Source: Komagataella phaffii GS115 | Taxonomy: Eukaryota > Ascomycota > Pichiomycetes > Pichiales > Pichiaceae | Direction of reading: 5' to 3' | NCBI RefSeq assembly: GCF_000027005.1 | Contig: NC_012965.1 | Coordinates: 1 to 64,000 of the forward strand | Length of the DNA stretch: 64,000 nucleotides | In this document: positions 23,319 to 33,326 of the stretch, one piece after another | How the letters are laid out: the number at the start of each line of letters is the position of its first letter | Position numbering within the stretch: position 1 is the stretch's first letter | Made by a program: the position numbers and the translations under genes | Notes under the pieces: generated by a model | What the model saw: the letters and a program-made list of their open reading frames with translations, nothing else | Database searches by the model: none | What the model was told of the DNA's origin: nothing

Positions 23319-25019
23319 ATGAAGAGAACCAGAGCTCACAGCGCTTGTGAACATTGTCGCTTGAAGAAGACGAAATGTGACGAAGCCAGACCTAGCTGTA
23401 GTCAGTGCAAAACTCGAAACTTACAATGCACATACAAAGACTCCGTTCCAACAAAGCTGGAGAGGACGTTATCGCTGTTATTTCAAAGGATAGAAAACGA
23501 AAATTCTAAACTAGAGTCTCTGTTCAACCAGGAAACGGCAAATAAGAAACCACTCAATTGCTCAGTAGGAGACAAGTCAAGCGTGCTTCGCATCATCTTG
23601 AAGAAACAGAACCTTATATGATTGGAGGATACGAATTCGATGAGGTGGAGGTAGATTTGAACGAAATTAAAGGATCGACAACCCCAGACGAAAGAAATAG
23701 AATAATCTATTTGGAAGAGCAGTACTCACTTAAAGGTAGGTTTCAAAATCAACCTATTATTCAGTCGAGTATAATTTTAATAGTGCTTTAATTAAAAAGC
23801 TCAAAGATGCCTATTTGCGACATATATATCCAGTGTTTCCATTGCTATGTGAACAGAAACTTTCAGAATTATCGCAAGATGTCTCTCAAAAGGGATTACA
23901 AGCAGATTTCGAAACTTTCATCCTTTTGCTGGTGTTGGCTTTGGGTGCGATCAGTTTGGCTGAGGAAAATGATAGTATTTCCAAAGAGAATTTTTGGAAT
24001 AATCCCAATTACCAGGTGGCTCATCGCCAGGTAGACCCACAACCAGGGTGGTCTTATTTTTGGTTGGTTTTGGGAATGAAATCTCGTTTAGTGAGTTCAT
24101 CCACTGATAATTTGAGTCTTGTAATGATCCCATTACTCTGCTCATTATATTTTTTGAAATTAGGAGACATCGTGTCACATTGTGATTACTTACAAGAAGC
24201 CTGCACCAAGCTCAACAAACAATTATTTCGGCTTAAACAAAGTCCGTCTATAGGCTCATATAATCAGCTTTATGTCGATACTTTGAGGCGCATTTTTTGG
24301 GTATGCTTAGACTTGGAACGAAATATGGCAAATATGGCTTCAATTCCGAAGTCAGAGTTGTCCTCACTACAACAATGGTTAGCTTTGCCTACAGGTTGTA
24401 AACCCAAGTTCCCATTTGATAGCAATGAAAGTTATGCGTTTTGTTATATGAGCTCCATTATATGTTGTCAAATATCCGTGATAAGACGACCTTAGTAATG
24501 GAGGACGTCAACAGTGTTTTTGATGGACACTTTTGGAAACCATATGTTTACGTTTAGAGTCCGATATTCTTCGATGGAGGCAAAATCTGTCCATTGGCTA
24601 TCAATGGGAAGATGGCCTTGTGGAGTCTTCTTGCCCGCTTGAATTACTCTTACTTAGAGTACAATACTACTTAACGTTGGTCACTATCTACAAACTGTAT
24701 GCAACATTTGATGAGAGCTAAAATGAGAGACTTGTAGTCTCAAGTGTAAGGCTAATCGAAGCAGCTTCCCAACTGAGTCCCAGCGACCTCACCCCAACAC
24801 TTTGCAATCAGCTGATTGATGGTGGATGTTCTTTTTGATCGGAGAAACTATCTGCAGACCGGAAGCTCTAAAAAAGAGATGTCTACAATCCAAAGAAATG
24901 TGGATTCCGTAGAATTAAATTTGCAACGTTTTGCGCTTCATTCTCCCTTATTGGATGACGACTTTCAAAATTGCATAAAAAATGTGATTCTTTTTTGTTT
25001 ATGGACAAACTGGACTTGA
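23319..25019 (+). pseudogene. Broken Zn2Cys6 transcription factor
   Basis: The ATG at 23319 begins MKRTRAHSACEHCRLKKTKC, followed by a complete Zn2Cys6 pattern (C-x2-C-x6-C-x6-C-x2-C-x6-C), so the DNA-binding domain is intact in sequence. Downstream the frame is lost at least four times, with successive open pieces at about 23558-23791, 23815-24495, 24533-24721 and 24816-25019. The pieces include a middle-homology-like segment (DTLRRIFWVCLDLERNMANM) typical of fungal transcription factor domains. The intact protein would have been about 560 aa. It lies 117 bp after the first hydroxylase relic in the same direction and faces the second, so it is probably the pathway-specific regulator of the dead cluster. 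A short protein with only the zinc cluster could still be made. Confidence 0.88.
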
Positions 25020-25146
25020 ATGCTATTACCGCTACAAAATTGTCATCAATTTGGTTTTCCGATGTCGGCAATAAATAGATTAAAACAGTTTCCTTCTAGT
25101 CAATGTATATTGTTCTCAAAAATGGACCTTGCTCATCAACAACCCT

Positions 25147-26417
25147 TTAAAAATCTGCTTCCACATTATTTTCTCTCATCCACTCTAAAGGGGATTCCAC
25201 CTGACGGAATCTGGCCCGCCATTCCTTGTCATTTCTTGCAGTACTAAAATAGCTCTTATAAGTATCAGCATCATAGCCTAACTGTTTTTCTACTCTAGCC
25301 AAAAAATGACGCCTTGTCTCATTGAACAAGAAGAGAGCCCGATGTAAGTCGTAATCTGCAAGAAGGCCAGTATCTACGTAGGCGTCACTGACTGTCTCCT
25401 GAAGAGGTCGGTAGAGAGCCCAAACATCTCCAAATCCAAACTGTGCTCCAGCACCAAACGCTCCTGATTTGGATGCGCTGCATCTCCGACAAACGCTAGG
25501 CGATCTCCAATTGTCAGATCCTTCAACTAGGGCGCGGTCTCCAAGAGAAAAGAAGTGATATCCGTCATCACCTTTAGTACCTTATCGATAATAGGATCCC
25601 AACCCGCAAATTACTTTCTAAGATGCTCACGGCCCATTCTCCAGTATTTTCATTCCAACAAAATTTGTTTGCCACACCCTCGGGATCAAAAACTGCGTGC
25701 GACGTAGTGCGACGACTCCATACTGAGTCAACCCCAAAGGAGAAAAGAACATAATGTCTCCGTCCTTGACCCATGCAGACGTATCGTTTGGGAGGTTAGG
25801 AATATCCATGATCAGCTCCATAGGGAACACATTTCTATAAGCAACCGCTCCTTTGTATTGGACGATGTCTCCTTTGAACTGCCGCCTTGTTCTGGAATAA
25901 ATACCATCAGCAGCAACCAGCAAGTTGGTATGGTATGTATTGGATCCTTTTCGTCAAAACTTACATCAACTCCGTCTTTTGTGACATTCACATTTTTTGC
26001 CGAGTGGCCACGTATTTGACAATTCCTTCGAGAGCATAAGAAAGAAAAAGTGGTGTAAGAGGACTATATGAGTTCTGGCCTGTTTCAGTCTCCTGTCAGT
26101 AGTTGTCGACGAAAGGTTGACAGCAAGTATTTCACCCGTCTTCCAATGGCGTTTTACGTATCCTCCATCCTGATCGCCCCTATAAAGTATTCTTTGGATT
26201 TCGTCAGTATCTACTTGCTCGCAAAGAACTTGAAGACTTGATTCGGTCAAACCAATCCACGATCAACTTCTCGAGCTTTCTCAGACAGTTCGTAGATTGT
26301 AACATTGACATTTGAAAGCTTGGAAAGGGCAATGCCTGCCACTGCGCCCACTAGTCCTGCTCCTAATGTTGCAATCTTTAGAGGTTTGGAGTTATTTGAG
26401 TATTCTGCTCTCGTCAT
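25147..26417 (-). pseudogene. Broken FAD hydroxylase 2 (salicylate hydroxylase-like)
   Basis: A second class A flavoprotein monooxygenase relic. It begins at the ATG at 26417 with the dinucleotide-binding IATLGAGLVGAVAGIALSK. The frame fails near 26250. Later pieces include LVAADGIYSRTRRQFKGD (DG motif, about 25880-25920) and GDAAHPNQ in one frame followed by GAFGAGAQFGFGDVWALY in another (about 25400-25500). The end is KEWRARFRQVESPLEWM before the TAA at 25147. At least three frame changes are present. It differs in sequence from the hydroxylase at 21950, so it is a paralogue or a different pathway enzyme and not a local duplicate. The convergent orientation with the regulator relic, 127 bp away, completes the cluster. 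Confidence 0.88.
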
Positions 26418-27502
26418 TTCTTTTCAATCTTGAATTCAAATGGCAAGGGTAGGTTAATACGTGTATATATATGCATGTCTCACAGTTGTTTAATTGCAGC
26501 GGCCTTCTTCAGCGTCAGCGGAGATAATGATTACCTCGCACACCTTGTGGCATGTCTTTGAAACCCAGATTAGTAATTCATTGGGGCCCCAACTTTGAGT
26601 ATTGTGGATGCCGATGCTCACCTCTGAAGTGTCCGGATTCGTTCCGCACGACTCAGTAAAGTGATGAAACGATCCCGCAAAATTTCCGCTAGCCACGGTA
26701 CTCTCGGCTAAGGTGCGCTGTGTCCAACTGTGACGTTACGTTCTTATAAGTGTTGCAATACTTTTCCCACATGTGTACGTCTAAATCTATTACTGATTGT
26801 GACTTTTTTTACTCACAAGCTTTCTTTTTGACAATGTTGAATCTCGACCGATATGATAGCCGCTACAGATAATCAGTATTTCGATTCAACTGAGAGGAAC
26901 GTTATAAACTCAAATTTTTGTCCATGTTATCACTGCTTGGATATGAAAGCAGCCCCCAATTGGATTCCATATTTTCAGCTTTCCGTATCTTATTTTAAGT
27001 AGTATCTTCTATTGTATATTTTTCCTGTAGTTCAGCTACATGGTGTGAGTGGATAATCAAGATGTAGTTAAACTTTATCCGCGGTGAGCCGGATAAAGTA
27101 AGTACTTCGAACTACCAGTCTTTCACAACTTTCACACCTTTGAATGCCTTTGCGACAGTATTAGACGGCTCGAAAAATCAAAAAATCACCAGCGGCACTC
27201 CACCTGTCGCTCATATTAAAAACGAGAAACGTAGAATTATACCGCCAACGTTGAGATCCCTTTGAGTATGAAAATACTAGCCAGTATGGTTGAAAGTCCT
27301 TGCTACATGGGCAAAAAACAAAATCCGTGGCGATTGCAGTAAACAACTGAGTCTATTAATAAATACAAGTGGCAGGGCTAGTCAAGTAACAAGATCACTT
27401 GAAAGACTAGCCTGAAGTATACATACTTGGAAAGAAGCAATTTTGAGCCCTAAAGTAATGCATATAATGCACGTAAGAGAATAGCTTAAAAGGTGAGGAA
27501 GT
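26418..27502. other. Intergenic, no supported genes
   Basis: About 1.1 kb. The block at 26490-26740 is GC-richer than its flanks and holds a 68-codon minus-strand frame with no ATG. It may be another relic, but I recognise nothing in it. Confidence 0.4.
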
Positions 27503-29677
27503 TTACATGAACAGGGCACCAAAGATGGCACCAATCACACTCAATAGAGGGTGCACTGTTATACTTGACCGGAACCCTCCATTTGAAGGTGAGACTTGGT
27601 GAACAGTTGAAAGTGAGCTGGAATACACCAAACTGGGCGTTGTTGTTTGGGTGCTAATAGTAAGATGAACATTAGAGCTGCTTGTAGCAGTAGTGCTCTG
27701 AGCAACTTGAGGTGAGTCAGTAACTGTAGTCACAATCGTGTTGTAGCTATGACTACCTGCAAGAGGAATAATATTATTTCCGGCTGTCTCGGTAGAAATT
27801 ACTGCACTGTCTGTCTTGGATAAAGAAGTATCCATTTGAGAAGCAGTTTCGGGCTGGGAAATGACTCTCACACTATCAGGCTTGGATAAAGTTGTATCGG
27901 TTGAGGAACTTTGAGGTTGTGAAATAATGACACTCACACTTTCGTTTGGTTCTTCAGGAACAACTGTAATTGTTTTAGGTGCCGTACAAATAGGACATGG
28001 GATAACACGCGTAACAGTGTCCACATTAGTTTTTGTTCTCGTGGATACTAAGCTTGAAGTATTGAAGTATCCAGTTGGGGTCTGAATTACTATGGTCGCT
28101 GGCTCGGTACCAGAAGCTGGTAGAGTCTTGGTAGTTGTGAATACCCCAGTCCAAGAAGATGTAACCGTGGTAAACTTTGTGCGGGCAGTGGACGCCTCAG
28201 GAGTCTCAATGACAACGGTGCCTGGCTCAGTGCCACTTGGTGGGACACTGTAAGTGGTCTCGTAAGTACCCGTCCATGGCTGGGTGGTAGTCACATAACT
28301 CTCTGGAGTCTCGATCACAACAGTACCTGGCTCAGTGCCACTTGGTGGGACACTGTAAGTGGTCTCGTAAGTACCGGTCCATGGCTGGGTGGTAGTCACG
28401 TAACTCTCTGGAGTCTCAATAATGACGGTGCCTGGCTCAGTGCCGGTGGGTGGGACGGTATAAGTGGTCTCGTAAGTACCGGTCCATGGTTGGGTTGTGG
28501 TTACATAACTCTCCGGAGTCTCAATAATGACGGTGCCTGGTTCAGTGCCGGTGGGTGGGACGGTGTAAGTAGTCTCATAAGTACCGGTCCATGGTTGGGT
28601 TGTGGTTACATATGTTTCACAGTTTGTATCTCCTGGACAGCAAATGTTCTCACACTGGCACTCTTCTCTTTTTCTGAACGAGAATGCTGTTAGAAATGGT
28701 CCACAGCAAACAGCTTCACAATCGATAATCTCCGGAGTCTCAATAATGACGGTGCCTGGCTCAGTGCCGGTGGGTGGGACAGTGTAAGTGGTCTCGTAAG
28801 TACCCGTCCATGGTTGGGTGGTAGTCACGTAACTCTCTGGAGTCTCGATCACAACTGTTCCTTCTGTTCCTGTTGGAGTGATTGTTCTTGTTGTTTCGAA
28901 TGTTCCAGTCCATGGCGTAGTATACGTTGTCCATTCTGTAATTTTTGAAACAGTTGTTTCGTAACAGGAGTTTTCATCTAGCGCTCCAAATTGGTAGATG
29001 TAATCTTGAAAGTCATCCAATACTGTTCCGCTTGGAATTGTAAGCTTGAAATTGAAAAGCGCTCGTTCCAAAGCATTTACAAAGACGATTCTTACAGGAT
29101 AGTACTTTCCAGCCTCTAAGTACTGCGTGGATGAAATCACCTCAGAGTTTACCTGATTGGATGGTTTGATAGTAAACAGCGAATAGTCTGTTGGTGCTTG
29201 ATCCACGGGAATTGAGCCTGTATCACAACATTGAAAGGCAGTATTTTTCCCAAAGAAAAGCATCGAACTATCATCAATGTTGCTCAATGTTAGTTTGTAG
29301 TCTCCTGAAACAGCAGCTTTGAAATAGCCTTTTAATTCAAGGACCATGTTATAATAGTTTACGTTCTGGACCCCATATACCGTTGCAGTCCTAGAACGTG
29401 GATTCCAGATGTTAAACCCAGGAACAGTAACCCCAGATATTTTATTCAGTACGTTGCGTCCCAGGTACCCAGTACTCATAAAAACTGGGTCGCGTATAAG
29501 TTTCAAATCATTTGCATTGTACTCATAGATGGTAGCATCAAATCCGTCAAAAGCATTGCTAGTGATATCGCATCCATAAGCAGTATCACTTTCATCACCA
29601 TTTCCACTCTCATCTCCTTGTGTTGCAATAATAAAGAACAGCTGCAGTAGAAACAAAAGTGGCACAGGAAATTTCAT
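27503..29677 (-). CDS. GLEYA/PA14-domain lectin-type adhesin B
   Basis: This 724-aa secreted adhesin has a signal peptide (residues 1-20). Its N-terminal GLEYA/PA14-like domain spans about 40-232, with the key segment [12 protein letters not shown] at 132-143 and the typical end [14 protein letters not shown] at 217-230. The adjacent aspartates D135-D136 (codons 29270-29275) match the D-cis-D calcium-binding pair of Flo5-type lectin domains, so sugar binding is plausible. Then come 35-aa repeats with core [11 protein letters not shown] (about 282-494), interrupted at 317-354 by a cysteine-rich insert. A Ser/Thr-rich stalk and a hydrophobic C-terminus typical of GPI attachment follow. The ATG at 29677 has a TATA-like element 62-73 bp upstream (29739-29750). 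GLEYA/PA14 adhesins of Komagataella are known to bind sugars or chitin-like ends. The exact ligand here is not predictable by eye. Confidence 0.92.
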   Translation of the reverse strand: MKFPVPLLFLLQLFFIIATQGDESGNGDESDTAYGCDITSNAFDGFDATIYEYNANDLKLIRDPVFMSTGYLGRNVLNKISGVTVPGFNIWNPRSRTATVYGVQNVNYYNMVLELKGYFKAAVSGDYKLTLSNIDDSSMLFFGKNTAFQCCDTGSIPVDQAPTDYSLFTIKPSNQVNSEVISSTQYLEAGKYYPVRIVFVNALERALFNFKLTIPSGTVLDDFQDYIYQFGALDENSCYETTVSKITEWTTYTTPWTGTFETTRTITPTGTEGTVVIETPESYVTTTQPWTGTYETTYTVPPTGTEPGTVIIETPEIIDCEAVCCGPFLTAFSFRKREECQCENICCPGDTNCETYVTTTQPWTGTYETTYTVPPTGTEPGTVIIETPESYVTTTQPWTGTYETTYTVPPTGTEPGTVIIETPESYVTTTQPWTGTYETTYSVPPSGTEPGTVVIETPESYVTTTQPWTGTYETTYSVPPSGTEPGTVVIETPEASTARTKFTTVTSSWTGVFTTTKTLPASGTEPATIVIQTPTGYFNTSSLVSTRTKTNVDTVTRVIPCPICTAPKTITVVPEEPNESVSVIISQPQSSSTDTTLSKPDSVRVISQPETASQMDTSLSKTDSAVISTETAGNNIIPLAGSHSYNTIVTTVTDSPQVAQSTTATSSSNVHLTISTQTTTPSLVYSSSLSTVHQVSPSNGGFRSSITVHPLLSVIGAIFGALFM
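28196..28834 (-). repeat. 105-bp repeats of adhesin B with an insert
   Basis: Five units of 35 codons (core [16 protein letters not shown], ending in ETPE) encode residues 282-494. The first unit is separated from the remaining four by a 38-codon non-repeat insert at 28616-28729. Diverged flanking units sit on both sides ([11 protein letters not shown] and [11 protein letters not shown]). Units 4 and 5 (28196-28405) share S for T substitutions, a sign of recent duplication. Confidence 0.9.
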
Positions 29678-29738
29678 CTTCTGAAGACAAGCACAATGTC
29701 AAAAGTTACTAAAACAGAAAAGTCTAGGAATGGGCGAG

Positions 29739-29750
29739 ATATAAGTATAC
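29739..29750 (-). promoter_or_regulatory. TATA-like element of adhesin B
   Basis: On the minus strand this reads GTATACTTATAT, 62-73 bp upstream of the ATG at 29677. Its position and sequence suit a TATA box. Called by eye. Confidence 0.4.
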
Positions 29751-31545
29751 GGGATTATAACGCCGAAATGTGACGCAAACTTTGCATGGCTAGGTGATTT
29801 AAAACGGCAACATATGGTAAAAGATTTCGGACAAATGTTCGTACTAGAACAGGATTGCAATCTTAAATATCTTAAGTATCATCGTTTTGGGTTTCGAATC
29901 ATCACCCAACTGCATCTATTCGATTTCACTTGCACTGGGCAGTGGCAAATATATCGATGGCTCCTAACATTGATGTTTCCAGTATATCATCAATGCTGAT
30001 CGTGTTCATTTCGTCTCTCGTTTTCCCTTTTTTTTTCTTCCTTATGTGATCACCTGCAGATGCAGGTATGATTCTCTTGCCAGTTGCCGAAAAGACAAAA
30101 ATACTTGGCAATTTTTGGAACTACAGACAAACAAAAAAAAGTCGCAACTGTCATCCGAGAGTGCTCGTATTTGCTTTTCCGCTTTTTTATTGTGCAATGC
30201 TTTATCGATATGTTGAATGGGCTAAGTTTTCAAAATCGGCCCGCAATTATAGGTGATAATTTAGTTGGTTTGCATATGTATGTCCACAAAAATACGCATC
30301 GATTAAGTTAGAAACCATACGAAGAAACTTGCTGTACCTTTGTCAGTCAAGTCCGAAAAGAAAAAAGAAAGCATGCATTTCACTATCGGGTGTCACTCGT
30401 CGCATTCTACCTTAGCAGGTGGCCCTAGCTTATTCAAAGCTGATAACCTCTGTGGGTTAAACAAACTTGCCGAATTTGGAAAATACAACACAGTGGTAGA
30501 AACAGAAACTATGAATTATTTTATCAGGCTTGACAAGTTTTATTTACTTTTAGCACAAATTAAGGCAGCTATGAGAATAACTCTGAAGAAAAATTATTAT
30601 GCTCGTCTTGTTGCTTTTCTTTCCATATTAGTCTTTCTATACTGAACGTACATTCATTTCAGGTGAAAAAAGAAACAAAACTAAACGCCTCCTTCTATAG
30701 ACGCACAGGATTAAGCGATAGGCAGACATGAATGCTGCTTATGAATGCTACTGATAGTAGAGTGAAGATAATTTTTTGAGAAAATCGATCCTTCCGAGGT
30801 CACTCCATGGCAACGATGTTCTAAATAGGCTTTGCTCTCGCCAGATTTGTCTGCATGCATAAGTAGTATCACTCTCCGTGAAGCAATGTCATGTATGAAA
30901 AAGCGGGACAAGGATCAATTTTTCGCGCAAAGAATTTATGCACCCTCTCGCTAGAAACTACTAAAAGAACCAACATTGTGGGCCCACAAGATTGCTGTTA
31001 GTATATCCTTTGCCTCAGCATATCAAAGAGTGAGTATTTTGTCAGCTTAGATTCAGAGTGTCCAATTTCACCCAACAAAATGCATGAATAGGAAGTTTAC
31101 TTATCATCCAGTTTTGTTTGACATGTTGGAATCAGAATTTTTGCATGTGCGCTTGCAAGCGTGTAAGGCACAGATGATGTTCGAGTCTTGGCCAGACCGC
31201 CGAAATAGATGGTTATAGAGAATTGAACCATTCTTATTGATCTCCACTATCCTGGTTTTATTATATACTATCTATTAGCCTTTACTAATACATTGATTAG
31301 TGGCTCTGATTTTTGTGTGTATGAACAGTATTAGTTCAAATCTAAATAGAGGCATCCTTCATTTCAAAAAAATCAGAATGGGCGACTTCGACATTCATTT
31401 TCCGGATGTATCACTAGTTCCATTTTCCTATTGTCTTTTTAGGTGACAAGTTTGAAAGATGCAAAGCAGAGATGTAATTTGTTGCCGTCGTTAACCGTCT
31501 TTAACTTGCTTATCCTACACAGTCAGACCCATGCAAACCTCTAAG
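29751..31545. other. Intergenic, no supported genes
   Basis: About 1.8 kb. It contains a perfect 7-bp inverted repeat with a 2-bp spacer (ACCTGCA-GA-TGCAGGT, 30052-30067). Frames at 30068-30311 and 30340-30645 have no convincing start or domain. Confidence 0.4.
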
Positions 31546-32607
31546 CTACTGGATAGTGTTTACCCGTAATATTTGGGCAACCGTATCAGCGATACTCCTG
31601 TCTACTGATATTAATCCAAGGTGTCCTAGGGCTAAGGTTTCTTTGTTATTATATTCGGGTGCTTTCAGTCCTTCAAGTTGGAGAACATTATCTGGGTCAC
31701 CCAAAAGGACTTTTCCCTTCAGTTCTGTGAAGTTTTCATTGATCACATTCAGTACTCTTTGTCCACTAAACTTTCCTGCAATAGTAAGCAATCTCTTTTG
31801 TTCAAGTGTGGGATTTGTGAGGGGTAGAACGTGGTATACAGCAAGATCTCTAACATCAACAGCCAATGATATGGGTGCGTCGTGCAAATCTTGAAGAGTA
31901 GAGCCTGAGCTCAATAAACTCAAAATTATCTCTGCCGATCCAGAAAGGACATTTTCTTTAGCCTTCCAATCAAATCTTTGAGGTCCAAACACAAACGGAG
32001 GAACAATGGTAGTCAGTTTAAAGAAAGGCTTCTCGTTTTCCAAAAAATCCCATGCAGCTTTTTCAGCTTTCTTTTTGGCGACGGAGTACGCCAAGTACCT
32101 ATTGTCATCGTTAATATCTTCCCATTCGTAACTATTCCAAGTCGATTCGTCAATGACAAGTGACTTGTCCTCCACTTTATCTAAATTCCAGCAAGCAGAT
32201 AAAGATGATGTGTAAATCACATTTTTCACTGAATCATTGGCATATCTTTTGATTGCACGAAGCAAATTCAGAGTTCCTTCCACCGTGGGAAGGAGCATCG
32301 TCTCCTCTAAAGAACCCTCACCAACTGGCGGGGTAGGACAAGCAGTGTGTATTGCATACGTCACATCAGAGTTACTTCTGAACACATCGTCAAATGATCC
32401 ACTAGCACTGATATCGGGTATGACAACGTAGAGCAATTGTCCATCCAAAGTCGAAGGAAACGCCCGTGCAAAATCCTTAAGCATTTGATCCCCTTCCTTG
32501 TGCGTTCTCACTGTTCCAATGACTGCATAACCCCGAGACAGTAACTCCCCAGTTATATGAAGTCCTATAAACCCAGTAGCTCCCGTAACTAATACTTTAG
32601 GGAGCAT
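31546..32607 (-). CDS. GRE2: Gre2-like NADPH-dependent carbonyl reductase
   Basis: This 353-aa extended short-chain dehydrogenase belongs to the Gre2 / dihydroflavonol-reductase-like group, which reduces aldehydes and ketones such as methylglyoxal and 3-methylbutanal with NADPH. Seen in the sequence are the Rossmann motif TGATGFIG (8-15), R34 just after the second strand (suits NADPH), the catalytic serine region YTSSLSACW (132-140) and the catalytic Y174-x3-K178 (YSVAK). It is close to the usual 340-350 aa and starts at an unambiguous ATG (32607). It stands alone on the minus strand between two adhesin genes. Several Gre2 paralogues exist in most yeasts, so the symbol marks the family and not proven orthology. 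Confidence 0.9.
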   Translation of the reverse strand: MLPKVLVTGATGFIGLHITGELLSRGYAVIGTVRTHKEGDQMLKDFARAFPSTLDGQLLYVVIPDISASGSFDDVFRSNSDVTYAIHTACPTPPVGEGSLEETMLLPTVEGTLNLLRAIKRYANDSVKNVIYTSSLSACWNLDKVEDKSLVIDESTWNSYEWEDINDDNRYLAYSVAKKKAEKAAWDFLENEKPFFKLTTIVPPFVFGPQRFDWKAKENVLSGSAEIILSLLSSGSTLQDLHDAPISLAVDVRDLAVYHVLPLTNPTLEQKRLLTIAGKFSGQRVLNVINENFTELKGKVLLGDPDNVLQLEGLKAPEYNNKETLALGHLGLISVDRSIADTVAQILRVNTIQ

Positions 32608-33326
32608 TACGGACAGAAATTAAACTGTACGTGTCCCAGTTAAAATAGTTTAGCAAAAACTTAGGCTCGAACCACCCTAACACGCGATACGCACATCACT
32701 TTGTTCACTACTCCACAACTGAGAGGCACACCCTGCTGGAAGTGAAACGTTGTAGAGGTAGTAGTTCGCTCGACTTACAACACTAGCCAACAGCCAAGTA
32801 TGTTAACGTAGAAACGCATGCTTTGTTCACCAGCTTGCGTCTTATGTATCCATTCCCTATGATGTTCAAATATTACGAAGAAGTACCGAGATAACTTCTG
32901 CCACCAACTTCTGGAGGTACTCGCAAGGTTGATCAAAGAATCGACAACTAAAATAAACAGATAGATGTAGGATGGACCCTGATTCTTCAAAAAAAAAAAA
33001 AAAAANTACGTTCAATCGATCGCATAATTGCATGCGTAGACTTTATTGAGCTTGTTGCTTGTTTAAAGACCTTTTGAACGCAGATATCGCTACAGAGACG
33101 TGATTCACAAGTTTACCATCGTGAAGTTCACTTGATCCAGAAATGAACCGAGCAAATTGTTAAGATATGGGCGCGAATGTAGCATATCGCACCTGTAAGT
33201 AACAGTGCTGACAAACGCAAAGTGCGTCGAACAGCCTATTAAGAATCAGTTTTTTGGCAAACAATAAAAAATAAGTAAAGGCTAGTTAATGTAAATAGCT
33301 AGAAGAGAAAAAAAGGAAATAAGCGC
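32608..33326. other. Intergenic with poly-A run and an undetermined base
   Basis: About 720 bp with no gene seen. A poly-A run ends in an undetermined base at 33006, which may be a contig join or a homopolymer sequencing problem. Confidence 0.5.

Noticed and set aside
26490..26696. 68-codon minus-strand frame in a GC-richer patch
   Set aside because: Begins at GTG and matches nothing I know; could be a relic but unsupported.
30052..30067. Inverted repeat ACCTGCA-GA-TGCAGGT
   Set aside because: Only 7-bp arms in a non-coding gap; such palindromes occur by chance in a window of this size.
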